DNA of 64,000 nt, taken from contig CM055277.1 of assembly GCA_029237695.1 (NCBI GenBank), positions 39,776,242 through 39,840,241 of the forward strand. The letters run 5' to 3'. Both the position numbers and the translations under genes were made by a program. The notes beneath the pieces were generated by a model. The model worked only from the letters and a program-made list of their open reading frames with translations, had not been told where the DNA came from and did not search any database. This DNA comes from Conchocele bisecta (Eukaryota; Mollusca; Bivalvia; Lucinida; Thyasiridae). Positions 55,626 to 64,000 of this stretch are shown piece by piece (position 1 is the stretch's first letter; every line of letters starts with the position of its first letter).

Positions 55626-56009
55626 AGTGTTGTCTACGGTGGAACAAAAACGGAGACTGCACTGTACCTGGGCCCACGCGGGGGGGTATTCCGTAAGCCT
55701 CGCTTACTGACCAATCTAGTTCTTACTGAATTGCACAAAACTTGAGTTTTGCAAACAGAGTAGACCCAGATCAGACTGCACATCTGAGTCTACACTGATT
55801 GCAATACGGTAACATTATTAAGTGTGAAAATATGAATCTGGCAAATAATGTAGTACCAGATCAGATTGCATAGATATGTAGGATGATTTGTATTAACACG
55901 ATTCAAAATCACCATATCGACTAATTTTCACAACAAATCATGCTATATTCGTTCTGTTTACTAGCAATAAGGCCATAAACTACGCGATTTGGACCTTATT
56001 TCTATAAAT
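55626..56009. other. TIR-family scraps, no gene
   Basis: GTAGACCCAGATCAGACTGC then CATCTGAGTCTACACTGATT at 55760-55801 derives from the GTGGCTGTGA family interior. The rest is AT-rich. Confidence 0.5.
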
Positions 56010-56411
56010 ACATTCAATGAGAGAGCTACGATCCTTCATTGGACACTCTGGGCAGTCACAGGTGTCTGGTTTAGCGAAAATTCACTGTAATAACTTTTGT
56101 TTTGCTTGGAAATGGTGGGATTTCCTTCTTGGTTTCCTAGCTTTGCTATATAAACTGGATAACAACAGTCACTCGCCTTGTATTCTCTATATGAGACACG
56201 CCATGCGATTTTGCACCTAAGAAAATGTGTGATTTTTCATGAAATATATTTACAGAAAATGTGATATTTTCTGTAAATGACGTCGAAAGATGTCGAAATT
56301 TGCTATGAAAATTTTGTCATCTTACAACGTCATTTACGGAAAATGTTGTAAATATTTTTCATGAGATATTGCACATGTTCTTAGGTACAAAATCGCATGG
56401 CGTGTCTCATG
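56010..56411. mobile_element. Foldback element, TGAGACACGCCATGCGAT ends
   Basis: ATATGAGACACGCCATGCGA at 56190 and TCGCATGGCGTGTCTCAT ending at 56411 are inverted. Inner arms TTTTTCATGAAATATATTTA and AAATATTTTTCATGAGATAT pair, with CGTCATTTACGGAAAATG. Sequence from 56010 to 56189 is of uncertain membership. Confidence 0.78.
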
Positions 56412-56650
56412 TGGCTGTGACTGGAGAAATGTGGCTTTTGAGATTTGTGCCCATTGTTGCTCCTGCTGAAAATTAGCACTCTTCTGTAGTATGATAACAA
56501 TATACATTGCTTGTTAGAAGCATGACGAGTCTTTCATTGATGGAATGGTGAACAGTGCAGATCCTGATCAGACTGTGCGGATGCACAGGCTGATCTGGAT
56601 CTACACTGGTTGTAAATCCCATAATCCACATTTCTCCTGTCACATCCACA
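56402..56650. mobile_element. TIR element, GTGGCTGTGACTGGAG family
   Basis: ATGTGGCTGTGACTGGAGAA and TTTCTCCTGTCACATCCACA are the ends. The interior has GCATGACGAGTCTTTCATTG and GCACAGGCTGATCTGGATCT. Confidence 0.82.
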
Positions 56651-56706
56651 TTTATCAGTCTCGATTCAGAAATTGTAGGAATGTGTTTCCTCCTAGCTCT
56701 GCTAGA
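56651..56706. other. Short spacer
   Basis: Nothing recognised between the two mobile elements. Confidence 0.5.
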
Positions 56707-57157
56707 TACAGTAGCGCTTTTCTGCTCCTTACATATTTGTATATACTAATATCGTATACATATCGTAATCGTATAGTATTGGTATATTTAATGAGCATAT
56801 CGTATGATCATATAATATTGGTATGTTTGTACCGTATCATCATATACTAAAAAATATTATACAAACATACGATATCCGTTCGTATATACGATATATCCGT
56901 ACGGATATGGTATGAATATACCATAATCTGGTATGTTTGTACGATACAAACGTACCTGAATTATACACATGTATACAAATCGTATAAACGTATGATTTGA
57001 ATGGTATATCTATACGATATTGGTTGGTATGTACGGTACAAACATACCGTACGTTTATACTATATGCATATCGTATAGAAAACATATCGTATTGGTATAG
57101 TATACGTATAGTATTGGTATAGTACGTATAGTTGACCTGCAGAAAAGCGCTACTGTA
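56707..57157. mobile_element. Tc1/mariner-like MITE with a CGTATA-rich interior
   Basis: Perfect 19-base inverted repeats occur at 56707-56725 (TACAGTAGCGCTTTTCTGC) and 57139-57157. The outer TA dinucleotides fit a TA target duplication around CAGTAGCGC ends. The interior is built almost wholly from variants of CGTATA, GGTATG and ATACGAT in both orientations. It ends 55 bases before the CaMKK ATG, so it sits in the 5' UTR, an upstream intron or the proximal promoter. Confidence 0.75.
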
Positions 57158-57212
57158 CACTGGATAATAAGGATCATATGTGCCTTGAATGCTCTATATC
57201 AACAGTGTTTGA

Positions 57213-58076
57213 ATGTCTTCTAGCAGAACTGGACATTTTCGCCAGAACCAGACGCAGGACGATATGAGAACAAAGAGCTGCTCATTTTCGTCCACAGAAG
57301 GCCACGAATCTGAGAACTACATCAGCAACAACAAACTCAAGCTACCAGACAAGTCACAGGCAATCCTCATAGAGAACACGAATGAGAACGCTTGTGAATC
57401 AAACCCGGTGACTAAGGAGACGGAAGGTGAGGCGGTCACCAAACCATTAAACCTTGCAGTAAACAACCAAGACGCAACCAAAAAGACAGAGTTTCCCGTA
57501 CATCGAAAAAGTTCCTACCTAACTACAGACTCAGGACACAGTTCTGTTGGCGAGTGTGGTGATAGCACAGACTTGCCCGACAGTGACGTTAACATCGTGT
57601 CCACAACTGGCGTAGGGAAAAATGATCCCACAAGGAACGGCAGCTTAACTATAGTTGATTCCCTTGGCCATTTGACTTTACCGAATCAGGTCAACACTAC
57701 ACATATCGCAAATCAGGGTAAGGACGACAAACATACGCATGAATCCAACGTAAACACTAACACTGAAAACTGTAAATTGCAAGAATCAGTCCGTGACCAC
57801 GTAAGCTCGAACTGTAGTAGTAGATCTGGTACTCCGATTTCACCACTAGGCAGTGCGCGAGGTTTGTTCAAATATGCACATAAAGGTCTATATAGCAATT
57901 CGGAAGACAATTCCTTAGAACATAGACGGTCTTCATCGAAGTCATCTTGCTCTTCCCCGACTGCTTCTCCGAGACTTCGGCGACAACCAACTATGGAGAC
58001 GCAGCGAATATCCATGTCCACGGGCAATGGTTACACACAGCTCAATCAATACACGCTCAAAGATGAGATAGGAAAG
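57213..58076 (+). CDS. CAMKK2: CaMKK2-like kinase, first coding exon (exon A)
   Basis: Encodes residues 1-288 of a calcium/calmodulin-dependent protein kinase kinase. The family phosphorylates the activation loops of CaMKI, CaMKIV and AMPK in the cytosol in response to calcium-calmodulin. Residues 1-235 are a hydrophilic, Ser/Thr/Asn-rich, probably disordered tail with a SGTPISP motif. Residues 238-260 hold basic Ser/Pro-rich stretches (RRSSSKS, SPRLRRQPT) resembling the SPR-RRPT segment just before the vertebrate CaMKK kinase domain. Residues 276-288 read QLNQYTLKDEIGK, the family's first kinase strand and the start of the glycine loop. The ATG is directly preceded by an in-frame TGA, which supports this start. 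The exon ends GGAAAG before the donor GTGAGA. The open frame continues about 70 codons past it, but that part is intronic MITE sequence. CaMKK1 versus CaMKK2 cannot be settled from the N-terminus. Confidence 0.93.
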
Positions 58077-58084
58077 GTGAGAAT

Positions 58085-58320
58085 TAATAGCTCTAAGTAT
58101 TTGGATACCATTTGTTTTAGGAGACGCTATAAAATAGGGGTTTCCCAAAGCAAATTGTATCCCAATACGCATGATACAATTATACCGTGTTATCACGGCT
58201 ATTGCAATAGTACTGAGCCTAAATATTGGGATGCTGGTATTTCTTTTGGGAAAATTCACATTATAATACTTATATTTATGTTTCTCTGAATAAATTGTGT
58301 CCGAATGTTTAGTGTGGCAT
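58085..58320. mobile_element. MITE fragments with TTTGTTTT / CCTAAATATT motifs
   Basis: Follows the exon A donor directly. It contains a GATACCATTTGTTTTAGGA arm and an inverted GTTTCCCAAAGCAAATTGTAT arm, then CTAAATATTGGGATGC and TGTGTCCGAATGTTTAG. The same words recur at 3283, 4325, 34560-34960 and 59280, marking a dispersed foldback family. Confidence 0.6.
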
Positions 58321-58329
58321 ATTGTGGGG

Positions 58330-58820
58330 GGCATATTGTGTTGCTCTTGAGGTTCCGTACGTTTGTAAGAGTTTCTCCAACATGTAATATCTTCAATATT
58401 ACGCGAAGGCTTGCTTCAATACTTGGACACTTGAATCACCTGAACATTTTTCACACTCGCACCACCATTAACACGACCTTGTCCTTTGTCATCTTCGAAA
58501 CGTCACTGAAACACTTAGCTATTTTCTTACGTTGAAAAGTTTGTAAGAGTTTCTCCAACATGTAATATCTTCAATATTATGCAAAGGATTGCTTCAATAC
58601 TTGGACACTTGAATCACCTGAACATTTGTCACACATTCGTGCCACCATTAACGCGACCTTCACCTTTGTCACCTTCAAACCGTTGCTGAAACATTTAGCC
58701 ATTTTGTTATGTCGAAAAGTTTGGAACAGTTTCTCCAACATGTAATATCTTCAATATTACTTATTACTTGCAGCTGGACACCTGAATCACCTGAACATTT
58801 GTCACACACTCATGCCATTA
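58330..58820. repeat. Three-unit tandem core (about 180 bp) in intron 1
   Basis: Units begin near AGTTTGTAAGAGTTTCTCC at about 58350, 58535 and 58720, and carry CAACATGTAATATCTTCAAT and CTTGGACACTTGAATCACC. The third unit is split by a TTAA-flanked MITE and resumes at 59056 with TTGACCTTGACTTGACC. The core resembles the array at 23340-23895. Confidence 0.75.
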
Positions 58821-58824
58821 TTAA

Positions 58825-59051
58825 CTCTTTGCATGCTGGGAAACTTGTGGGCTATAAATAGTTCAAAACTAGCGGACAAAAATTCATCATATTTTCTCTC
58901 CGTAAATATCATGAATATGTCTTGGAATTTCATTAGAATTGAGTGCTGAGGACTCAATTCTAATGAAATTTCAAGACATATTTACAGAGAGAAATAAATC
59001 ATATACTCCTAATTCGTTTGGCGGATATTTTCGCCGCTAGCATGCAAAGAG
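58825..59051. mobile_element. piggyBac-like MITE (CTCTTTGCATGCT family) in intron 1
   Basis: TTAA flanks both sides (58821-58824, 59052-59055). The ends are CTCTTTGCATGCTGGG and CTAGCATGCAAAGAG. A central hairpin has arms CATTAGAATTGAGTGCTGAG and CTCAATTCTAATG. Removing it with one TTAA restores the host tandem unit, so the TTAA duplication is well supported. Confidence 0.85.
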
Positions 59052-59191
59052 TTAACTTGACCTTGACTTGACCTTTTTTTACCGTCACAAGGTCGATGAG
59101 ACAATTAGCCAATTTCTTTTTTTTACAGTCAAGTATGCCATGGGGGCATATCCATGTGTACAAACATGATGTCTTGTTATGATAATTTCCC

Positions 59192-59341
59192 AATATCCAT
59201 GTCCACGGGCAATGGTTACACAAAGCTCAATCAGTGCAAGGTCAAAAATGAGGAAAAGTGAGAATAGTCCTGAATATTGGAACACCATTTGTTTTGGAAA
59301 ACCCTTTAAAATATCACGGTTATTGCAATAAATGGTACTGC
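59192..59341 (+). pseudogene. Duplicated 3' end of CaMKK exon A inside intron 1
   Basis: This matches the last 70 bases of exon A (from 58007) plus the MITE that follows the real donor. Read in the same frame it gives ISMSTGNGYTKLNQCKVKN, against ISMSTGNGYTQLNQYTLKD in exon A. The part equivalent to EIGK has lost three bases and runs into TGA, so it cannot replace the exon A end in frame. A GTGAGA donor-like string is retained. The downstream similarity includes CACCATTTGTTTTGG and TATTGCAATA. It is a local duplication of an exon-intron junction, probably non-functional. Confidence 0.8.
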
Positions 59342-59438
59342 ACTTTCGGTGCTGTTCATACAATGCTTGCAAATATAAATGTACATTCCTGTCTATACAT
59401 GGTATTGCTGCAGAATGGATGCACATATCCAGTCAATC

Positions 59439-59488
59439 AATAACTCAATGAATGAATCAATGAATGAATCAATGAATGAATCAATCAG

Positions 59489-59569
<81 letters not shown>

Positions 59570-59602
59570 CAAACAAACAAAAACAATCAATCAATCACTT
59601 GA
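59439..59602. repeat. TCAA/TGAA tetranucleotide microsatellite
   Basis: More than 20 copies of AATC with interspersed AATG units, ending in CAAACAAACAAA. It lies in CaMKK intron 1. The apparent NQSINQSI reading frame is repeat translation only. Confidence 0.95.
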
Positions 59603-59621
59603 TCAATTTCTGTGTTGAGGG

Positions 59622-59806
59622 ATAGATTGTTGCCTTGAGGTTAGGACACTGGGTTTCAATACCAGAGGTTACGAGTTCAATTCCCGTCCTAGGCGTGACA
59701 AATACATAGTATTTCCACCCCTCTGGTCCTTGAGATGAGACTTCAAACCTAGGCCCGTGCCTACATGTCCTTAGCTGTTGGTGAGACATGAAACTGATAC
59801 ATTTTC
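59622..59806 (+). mobile_element. tRNA-derived SINE in CaMKK intron 1
   Basis: An A-box-like TTGCCTTGAGGTTAGGACA and a B-box-like GAGTTCAATTCC stand in pol III spacing. A body with AGTATTTCCACCCCTCTGG follows, then a tail with CCTTAGCTGTTGGTGAGACA. Body and tail match the element at 28968-29163. It ends about 20 bases before the exon B acceptor, so it overlaps the probable branch-point region. Confidence 0.75.
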
Positions 59807-59827
59807 ACTTTTCTGCCTGTGTTGCAG

Positions 59828-59881
59828 GGATCCTATGGGATCGTGAAGCTGGCTTACAATGAGACGGATGAAGCACACTAT
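59828..59881 (+). CDS. CAMKK2: CaMKK2-like kinase, second coding exon (exon B)
   Basis: A 54-base phase-0 exon encoding GSYGIVKLAYNETDEAHY, residues 289-306. Joined to exon A it completes the nucleotide-binding loop GKGSYGIV and the second kinase strand, matching CaMKK proteins. The acceptor is TGTGTTGCAG and the donor GTAAGT, both canonical. The intron splits the glycine loop exactly between Lys288 and Gly289. In the family the next residues are AMKVL, with the ATP-binding lysine. That exon is not visible downstream and may lie in the N gap or beyond the window. A palindromic MITE begins 20 bases after the donor. Confidence 0.93.
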
Positions 59882-59900
59882 GTAAGTAGTGAACGACCAG

Positions 59901-60138
59901 CGGCTCGTTTCACTAAACTTTGTACCACTAAAATGTTTGCAAGTGCAAATTTAGGATAGTCTGAAAATTTCAATTCATGAATTTACATTTATTGAACATA
60001 TGCATATGCAGCCTACGCTCAATAAATGTATATCCAATAATTGTTTACAAGAAAACATTGTTAATGTGAAATTTAGACAAGTATAAGTTTGCACTTACAA
60101 TCATTTTAGTTGTACAGAGTTTAGTGAAACGGGTCCCC
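59901..60138. mobile_element. Palindromic MITE, GGCCCGTTTCACTAAA family
   Basis: The ends are CTCGTTTCACTAAACTTTG and AGTTTAGTGAAACGGGTCCC. The centre is the near-palindrome ATTTACATTTATTGAACATA with its reverse, around GCATATGCAGCC. It starts 20 bases after the exon B donor. Confidence 0.85.
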
Positions 60139-60179
60139 TGGATCCCTGGACCCCTGGACCCTGAAACGACGGGAAATGA

Positions 60180-61260
60180 ATGTTAGTTGGTTTTTATACG
60201 ACCGTTTTTAAAAACGGTATGTATTATGTTTTACCGCACGGCGGGCGGGCGGCTGAAGAAAAAGCACATAGTTCGTGTACAAATAACCCTCCGAAAACCG
60301 TTGTCTGGTCGATCGATCTGAAACTTTGCGCACATCTTCTATACATATTGAAGATGTGCACCTTGGTGTTTTTATGCCGAAAAAATATTTTTTAACAAAC
60401 ATATCACCTTTTTAACTTAGCCATTTTTTCTACATTTTTCTATACAATTCTATATACGGTACAGAGATTGTGTACACAACTCCTCCGAAACCGTTCAGTC
60501 GATCGTTCTGAAACTATACACATGTCTTCTACACATATTGAAGATGTGCACCTTGGTGTTTGTATGTCAAAAAAATATTTTTTAACAAAAATATCATCTT
60601 TTTAACTTAGCCATTTTTTCTACATTTTTCTATACAATTCTATATACGGTACTGTAACAGAGTTTGTGTACACAACTCCTCCGAAACCGTTCAGTCTATC
60701 GTTCTGAAACTATACACACGTCTTCTACACATATTGAAGATGTGCACCTTGGTGTTTTTATGCTGAAAAAATATTTTTTAACAAAGATATCACCTTTTTA
60801 ACTTAGCCATTTTTTCTACATTTTTTTATACAATTCTATATACGGTACAGAGTTTGTTTACACAACTCCTCCAAAACTGTTCTGTCGATCGTTCTGAAAC
60901 TATACACACGTCTTCTACACATATTGAAGATGTGTACCTTGGTGTTTTTATGCCGAAAAAATATTGTTTAATAAAAATATCACCTTTTTAACTTTAATAG
61001 CCAATTTTTCTACATTTTTCTATACAATTCTATACATGTATAGGGTACAGAGTTTGTGTACACAACTCCTCCGAAACCGTTCAGTCGATCATTCTGAAAC
61101 TATACACACGTCTCCTACACATATTGAAGATGTGCACCTTTTGTTTTTATGCCGAAAACATATTTTTTAACAAAAAGATCACCTTTTTAACTTAAGCCAT
61201 TTTTTCTACATTATTGTATCCAATTCCCTATCATTTCTACTTTACACTCTACTTTTCTAT
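60180..61260. repeat. Tandem-core element, about 190-bp unit
   Basis: Opens with a T-rich 5' hairpin (ATACGACCG, then TTTTTAAAAA, then CGGTATGTAT) and a short GC-rich stretch. About five units follow with ACACAACTCCTCCGAAACCG at about 60472, 60671, 60857 and 61061, and CATATTGAAGATGTGCACC in each. No clear 3' hairpin was found. Confidence 0.8.
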
Positions 61261-61504
61261 CTCTGCCTAAATTAGTATACATGTTTAGCACAACGAGATG
61301 AAGAAATAATGCTATAGACTTTCAAATTCTCATTAATGTTTCTTGCCTTGGTAACAAACTTTATAAATAGCTTTACCACATTGATAGCTATTCACCCAGT
61401 GATATTTGGGTGACCATCACCTTGGTGACCTTGACCTGCCTGGGTGAACCTGCCTGGGTGAGGCACTCACAAGCAATCGAGATGTTTTATTTCAAAAAAA
61501 TAAT
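61261..61504. other. Intronic or intergenic, no gene seen
   Basis: AT-rich, with a short run of TGACCTTGACCTGCC / GGGTGAACCTGCCTGGGTGA repeats at 61420-61470. No exon with CaMKK similarity was found. Confidence 0.5.
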
Positions 61505-61936
61505 ATTTTGGCAGCAAATGAGAATCGTCTCCAGTGGAGACGATTCTCATTTGCTGTCAAAACATATTTTCATTGAGAAAAATAAACAGTATAAGACAAA
61601 ATTAACTTAAAAATAAACAGTAGACAAGAATCCATTTTCGGTATATGAAATTTATTAAATATTTTATTTTTGGTATTTCTCAATGAAACTGTATGTTGTG
61701 ACCACTCATTTGAACCATCGGTTCAAATGGTGGTCACGACATATAGCGCATAGAAGGAAAATATTTAGAATTTTCTGCAAACATGTGTTAAAGTATGTGT
61801 TAAAGGCAGAAAAATAATGTTAGTGTCTGATTTATTGCTGCATGGGCCCATAGACATGATAGAGAGTAAGACAGTCATCACAATAGTGATACAGGACTTG
61901 AGAAATCCCTTGCCCAGCTCACCATGGCCGTGGTGT
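61505..61936. mobile_element. Composite hairpin element, duplicate of 47025-47440
   Basis: Begins with the hairpin GAATCGTCTCCAGTGGAGAC and AATAAACAGTA words, then GTTGTGACCACTCATTTGAA with its inverted partner, then a unique-looking tail (GTTAGTGTCTGATTTATTGC, ATAGACATGATAGAGAGTAA, AGAAATCCCTTGCCCA). The tail is almost identical to that at 47300-47420. Confidence 0.8.
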
Positions 61937-62223
61937 TAATTGCTTCTGGGAGAGTACTTTCTATAGGCACTTGTCCTGACTGGTGAGTGTCTGGAAATTA
62001 AGTTCTTCATTTCGGACAAATAGCTATTATAGTTGTAAACTGTAAAGACATTCCAATATTTAGTGATACCAGTACCAGTGTTTTGACCTGTTACACAGCC
62101 CACAAATCACAAGCATGGCACTGGAATAATGTATGTTCTACAAGTACATTGGCCCTAAATGATACTTTTTTGTGTTGATGGGCCATTAAGAACCATTCCA
62201 TTCCATTCTTCAAGTGCAAGAAT
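61937..62223. other. No feature recognised up to the gap
   Basis: AT-rich sequence without recognisable coding similarity. It abuts the assembly gap. Confidence 0.5.
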
Positions 62224-62723
62224 NNNNNNNNNNNNNNNNNNNNNNNNNNNNNNNNNNNNNNNNNNNNNNNNNNNNNNNNNNNNNNNNNNNNNNNNNNNNN
62301 NNNNNNNNNNNNNNNNNNNNNNNNNNNNNNNNNNNNNNNNNNNNNNNNNNNNNNNNNNNNNNNNNNNNNNNNNNNNNNNNNNNNNNNNNNNNNNNNNNNN
62401 NNNNNNNNNNNNNNNNNNNNNNNNNNNNNNNNNNNNNNNNNNNNNNNNNNNNNNNNNNNNNNNNNNNNNNNNNNNNNNNNNNNNNNNNNNNNNNNNNNNN
62501 NNNNNNNNNNNNNNNNNNNNNNNNNNNNNNNNNNNNNNNNNNNNNNNNNNNNNNNNNNNNNNNNNNNNNNNNNNNNNNNNNNNNNNNNNNNNNNNNNNNN
62601 NNNNNNNNNNNNNNNNNNNNNNNNNNNNNNNNNNNNNNNNNNNNNNNNNNNNNNNNNNNNNNNNNNNNNNNNNNNNNNNNNNNNNNNNNNNNNNNNNNNN
62701 NNNNNNNNNNNNNNNNNNNNNNN
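62224..62723. other. Assembly gap, 500 N
   Basis: Exactly 500 ambiguous bases, a round number typical of a fixed-length scaffold gap, so the true size is unknown. The third CaMKK coding exon could lie here. Apparent open frames across it are artefacts. Confidence 0.99.
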
Positions 62724-62786
62724 AGAATGTGGTTATGCCTCTCACCCGAAAATACCCGCATACTAAAGTGTAATAGCATACAGAAC

Positions 62787-63195
62787 ACATGTGGCTGTGA
62801 CTGGAAAATTAGGCCTATTGGTTTTGCGACCAGTGTAGATCCACATCAGCCTGTGCAACCGCACAGTCTCTTCATGACCAGATGACCGCACCATTCCATC
62901 AATGAAACACCCTTCATGTTTCAAACAAGCAATATAGATCTTTATCAGGCTAGAGGAGTGGACTATTTGATTCGCTTCTGTGTTTTGCAACCAGTGTAGA
63001 TCAAGGCCAGTCTGTGCATCCGCACAATCTGATCAGGGTCTGCACTGTTCGCCAGTCTATCAATATAACACCCGTAATGTTTCAAACAAACACTATAGAT
63101 CACTATCAGACTACAGGAGTGGACTATTTGATCAGGAGCTTGCTACACTGGTCACAAATCCCATAAGCCCCATTTCTCCAGTCACAGCCACAGAT
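62787..63195. mobile_element. TIR element, GTGGCTGTGACTGGAG family, internally duplicated
   Basis: Ends are ATGTGGCTGTGACTGG and CCAGTCACAGCCACA. The interior holds two copies of a roughly 190-bp segment with AGCCTGTGCA.CCGCACA, TCAATGAAACACCC and TATTTGAT. Related copies lie at 2352, 12279, 19553, 37245 and 56402. Confidence 0.75.
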
Positions 63196-63874
63196 GTGAA
63201 ATGCGAGAATTGTGAAAGGTCATAAAGAGATGGTCCTCAGTTTCCTGTCTATTTCGAAAGATTAGTGAGATGGAAATGCTATCACAGTATTTTCTTGGAC
63301 GAGTACAGGGATAGACCCAGGGTGTGGGATCACGTGGTTTTCCGACGTGACCTCAATCTGTGATGTCATTTTTGCAGTAGATTTTCTTTAAAATCTTCCT
63401 AACAAATGGACGGATTTTGATATGTAGCGCACCAAATACGATGGCATATGTGTTTTATGGGTGCTCTGAAAGTTATTTACAATATCAAATGTTTATTTCT
63501 TACATTCACATGCTCTAGTTTTTATTTACATTTACGGTAACAAATTCTTCATCAAAACGACAGAATATGAGATTAAAGTCACCTATACAATAAAGGGCAA
63601 CATGTACCACAATTGCTGCGGTGTATTTCATAAAAATATGTCATTCTATTAGAAAGATATTAAAGGAAATCTACTGTAAACACATTTAAAAAACACCTCG
63701 TTTTCAAGTCTTATCCAAAAGACAAGTGTGATGGACATACTATGATACTACTAGTATTTTTTTATGCCTAGGTCATTGATTGAACTCACAACATCTGATA
63801 ATGAAGCCCAGTGCTCCACCACCAGACAATAAGACATACCTCTGCTACTGGAAAAATGGCTAATCTAGCTCCTA
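63196..63874. other. No feature recognised
   Basis: AT-rich. It contains GGTCATTGATTGAACTCACAA with GCTCCACCACC near 63770-63820, which could be a decayed reverse-strand SINE head. No coding exon was seen. Confidence 0.45.
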
Positions 63875-64000
63875 GCGGCCGTCACTAAACTATGTACGAA
63901 TAAAATGTTCGTAAGTACAAATTTAGGATCGTCTGGAAATTTCAATTGATGGATTTACATTTATTGAGCATAGACTGCATATGCAGCCTATTCTCAATAA
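63875..64000. mobile_element. Palindromic MITE, GGCCCGTTTCACTAAA family, cut by window end
   Basis: The left half, with a degraded terminus (CGGCCGTCACTAAACTATG), and the central palindrome ATTTACATTTATTGAGCATA are present. The right half is outside the window. Confidence 0.8.

Larger units (their letters stand above)
58077..59827 (+). other. CaMKK intron 1
   Basis: GT-AG, phase-0 intron of 1751 bases. In order it holds a MITE fragment, a three-unit tandem element, a TTAA-flanked MITE nested in that element, a decayed duplicate of the exon A end, a TCAA microsatellite and a tRNA-derived SINE ending about 20 bases before the acceptor. All but the duplicated exon end look repeat-derived. Confidence 0.85.

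Noticed and set aside
58077..58289. Continuation of the CaMKK open frame beyond the donor, about 70 codons
   Set aside because: It reads through GTGAGA into dispersed MITE sequence, and kinase homology resumes only at 59828.
59379..59618. Asn-Gln-Ser-Ile repeat protein
   Set aside because: Translation of the TCAA microsatellite inside an intron.
62155..62790. Long frames on both strands across the N gap
   Set aside because: They consist of ambiguous residues and have no coding evidence.

Overview
The window is eukaryotic and almost certainly from a bivalve mollusc, probably a heterodont clam or mussel. That is inferred from AT-rich sequence dense with foldback elements, pearl-like tandem-core elements and tRNA-derived SINE pieces; the species was not identified. 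Only one protein-coding gene is convincing. No rRNA gene, CRISPR array, prokaryotic operon or intact transposase or reverse transcriptase was found. A gap of exactly 500 N lies at 62224-62723.

The gene is a calcium/calmodulin-dependent protein kinase kinase (CaMKK2-like) on the + strand. Exon A (57213-58076) carries a long low-complexity N-terminal region and the first strand of the kinase domain. Exon B (59828-59881) completes the glycine-rich ATP loop. The rest of the kinase lies beyond the window or inside the gap. Intron 1 (58077-59827) holds a tandem-core element, a TTAA-flanked MITE, a microsatellite, a SINE, and a diverged second copy of the end of exon A with its splice donor.

The other roughly 95 percent is repeat. 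(1) Tandem-core elements with cores of about 145-450 bp lie at 4.6-6.2, 8.2-11.1, 15.7-18.5, 23.3-23.9, 32.8-33.3, 35.6-36.2, 39.7-41.6, 44.1-46.2, 47.8-49.0, 52.7-53.8, 58.3-58.8 and 60.2-61.2 kb. Many share a 5' T-rich hairpin and a 3' hairpin followed by TCTTGTT. (2) Short hairpin MITEs with TTAA target duplications are piggyBac-like; at 51.19-51.90 kb three are chained through shared TTAA sites. (3) Palindromic MITEs with TIR GGCCCGTTTCACTAAA lie at 7.4, 12.6, 33.6, 59.9 and 63.9 kb. (4) Foldbacks carry a CAAAGTATACTT motif at 3.9, 27.4-28.9 and 33.3 kb. (5) Other TIR families, SINE pieces and minisatellites occur, notably the purine-rich array at 25.0-26.4 kb and ACG/CGT-rich arrays at 54.1 and 55.3 kb.

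The tandem elements at 15.7-18.5 and 8.9-11.1 kb are full of single-base indels relative to cleaner copies at 44.1-46.2 and 4.6-6.1 kb, so uncorrected assembly error is likely there. Repeat boundaries are approximate unless a terminal repeat or target duplication is cited. All family names for repeats are inferences.
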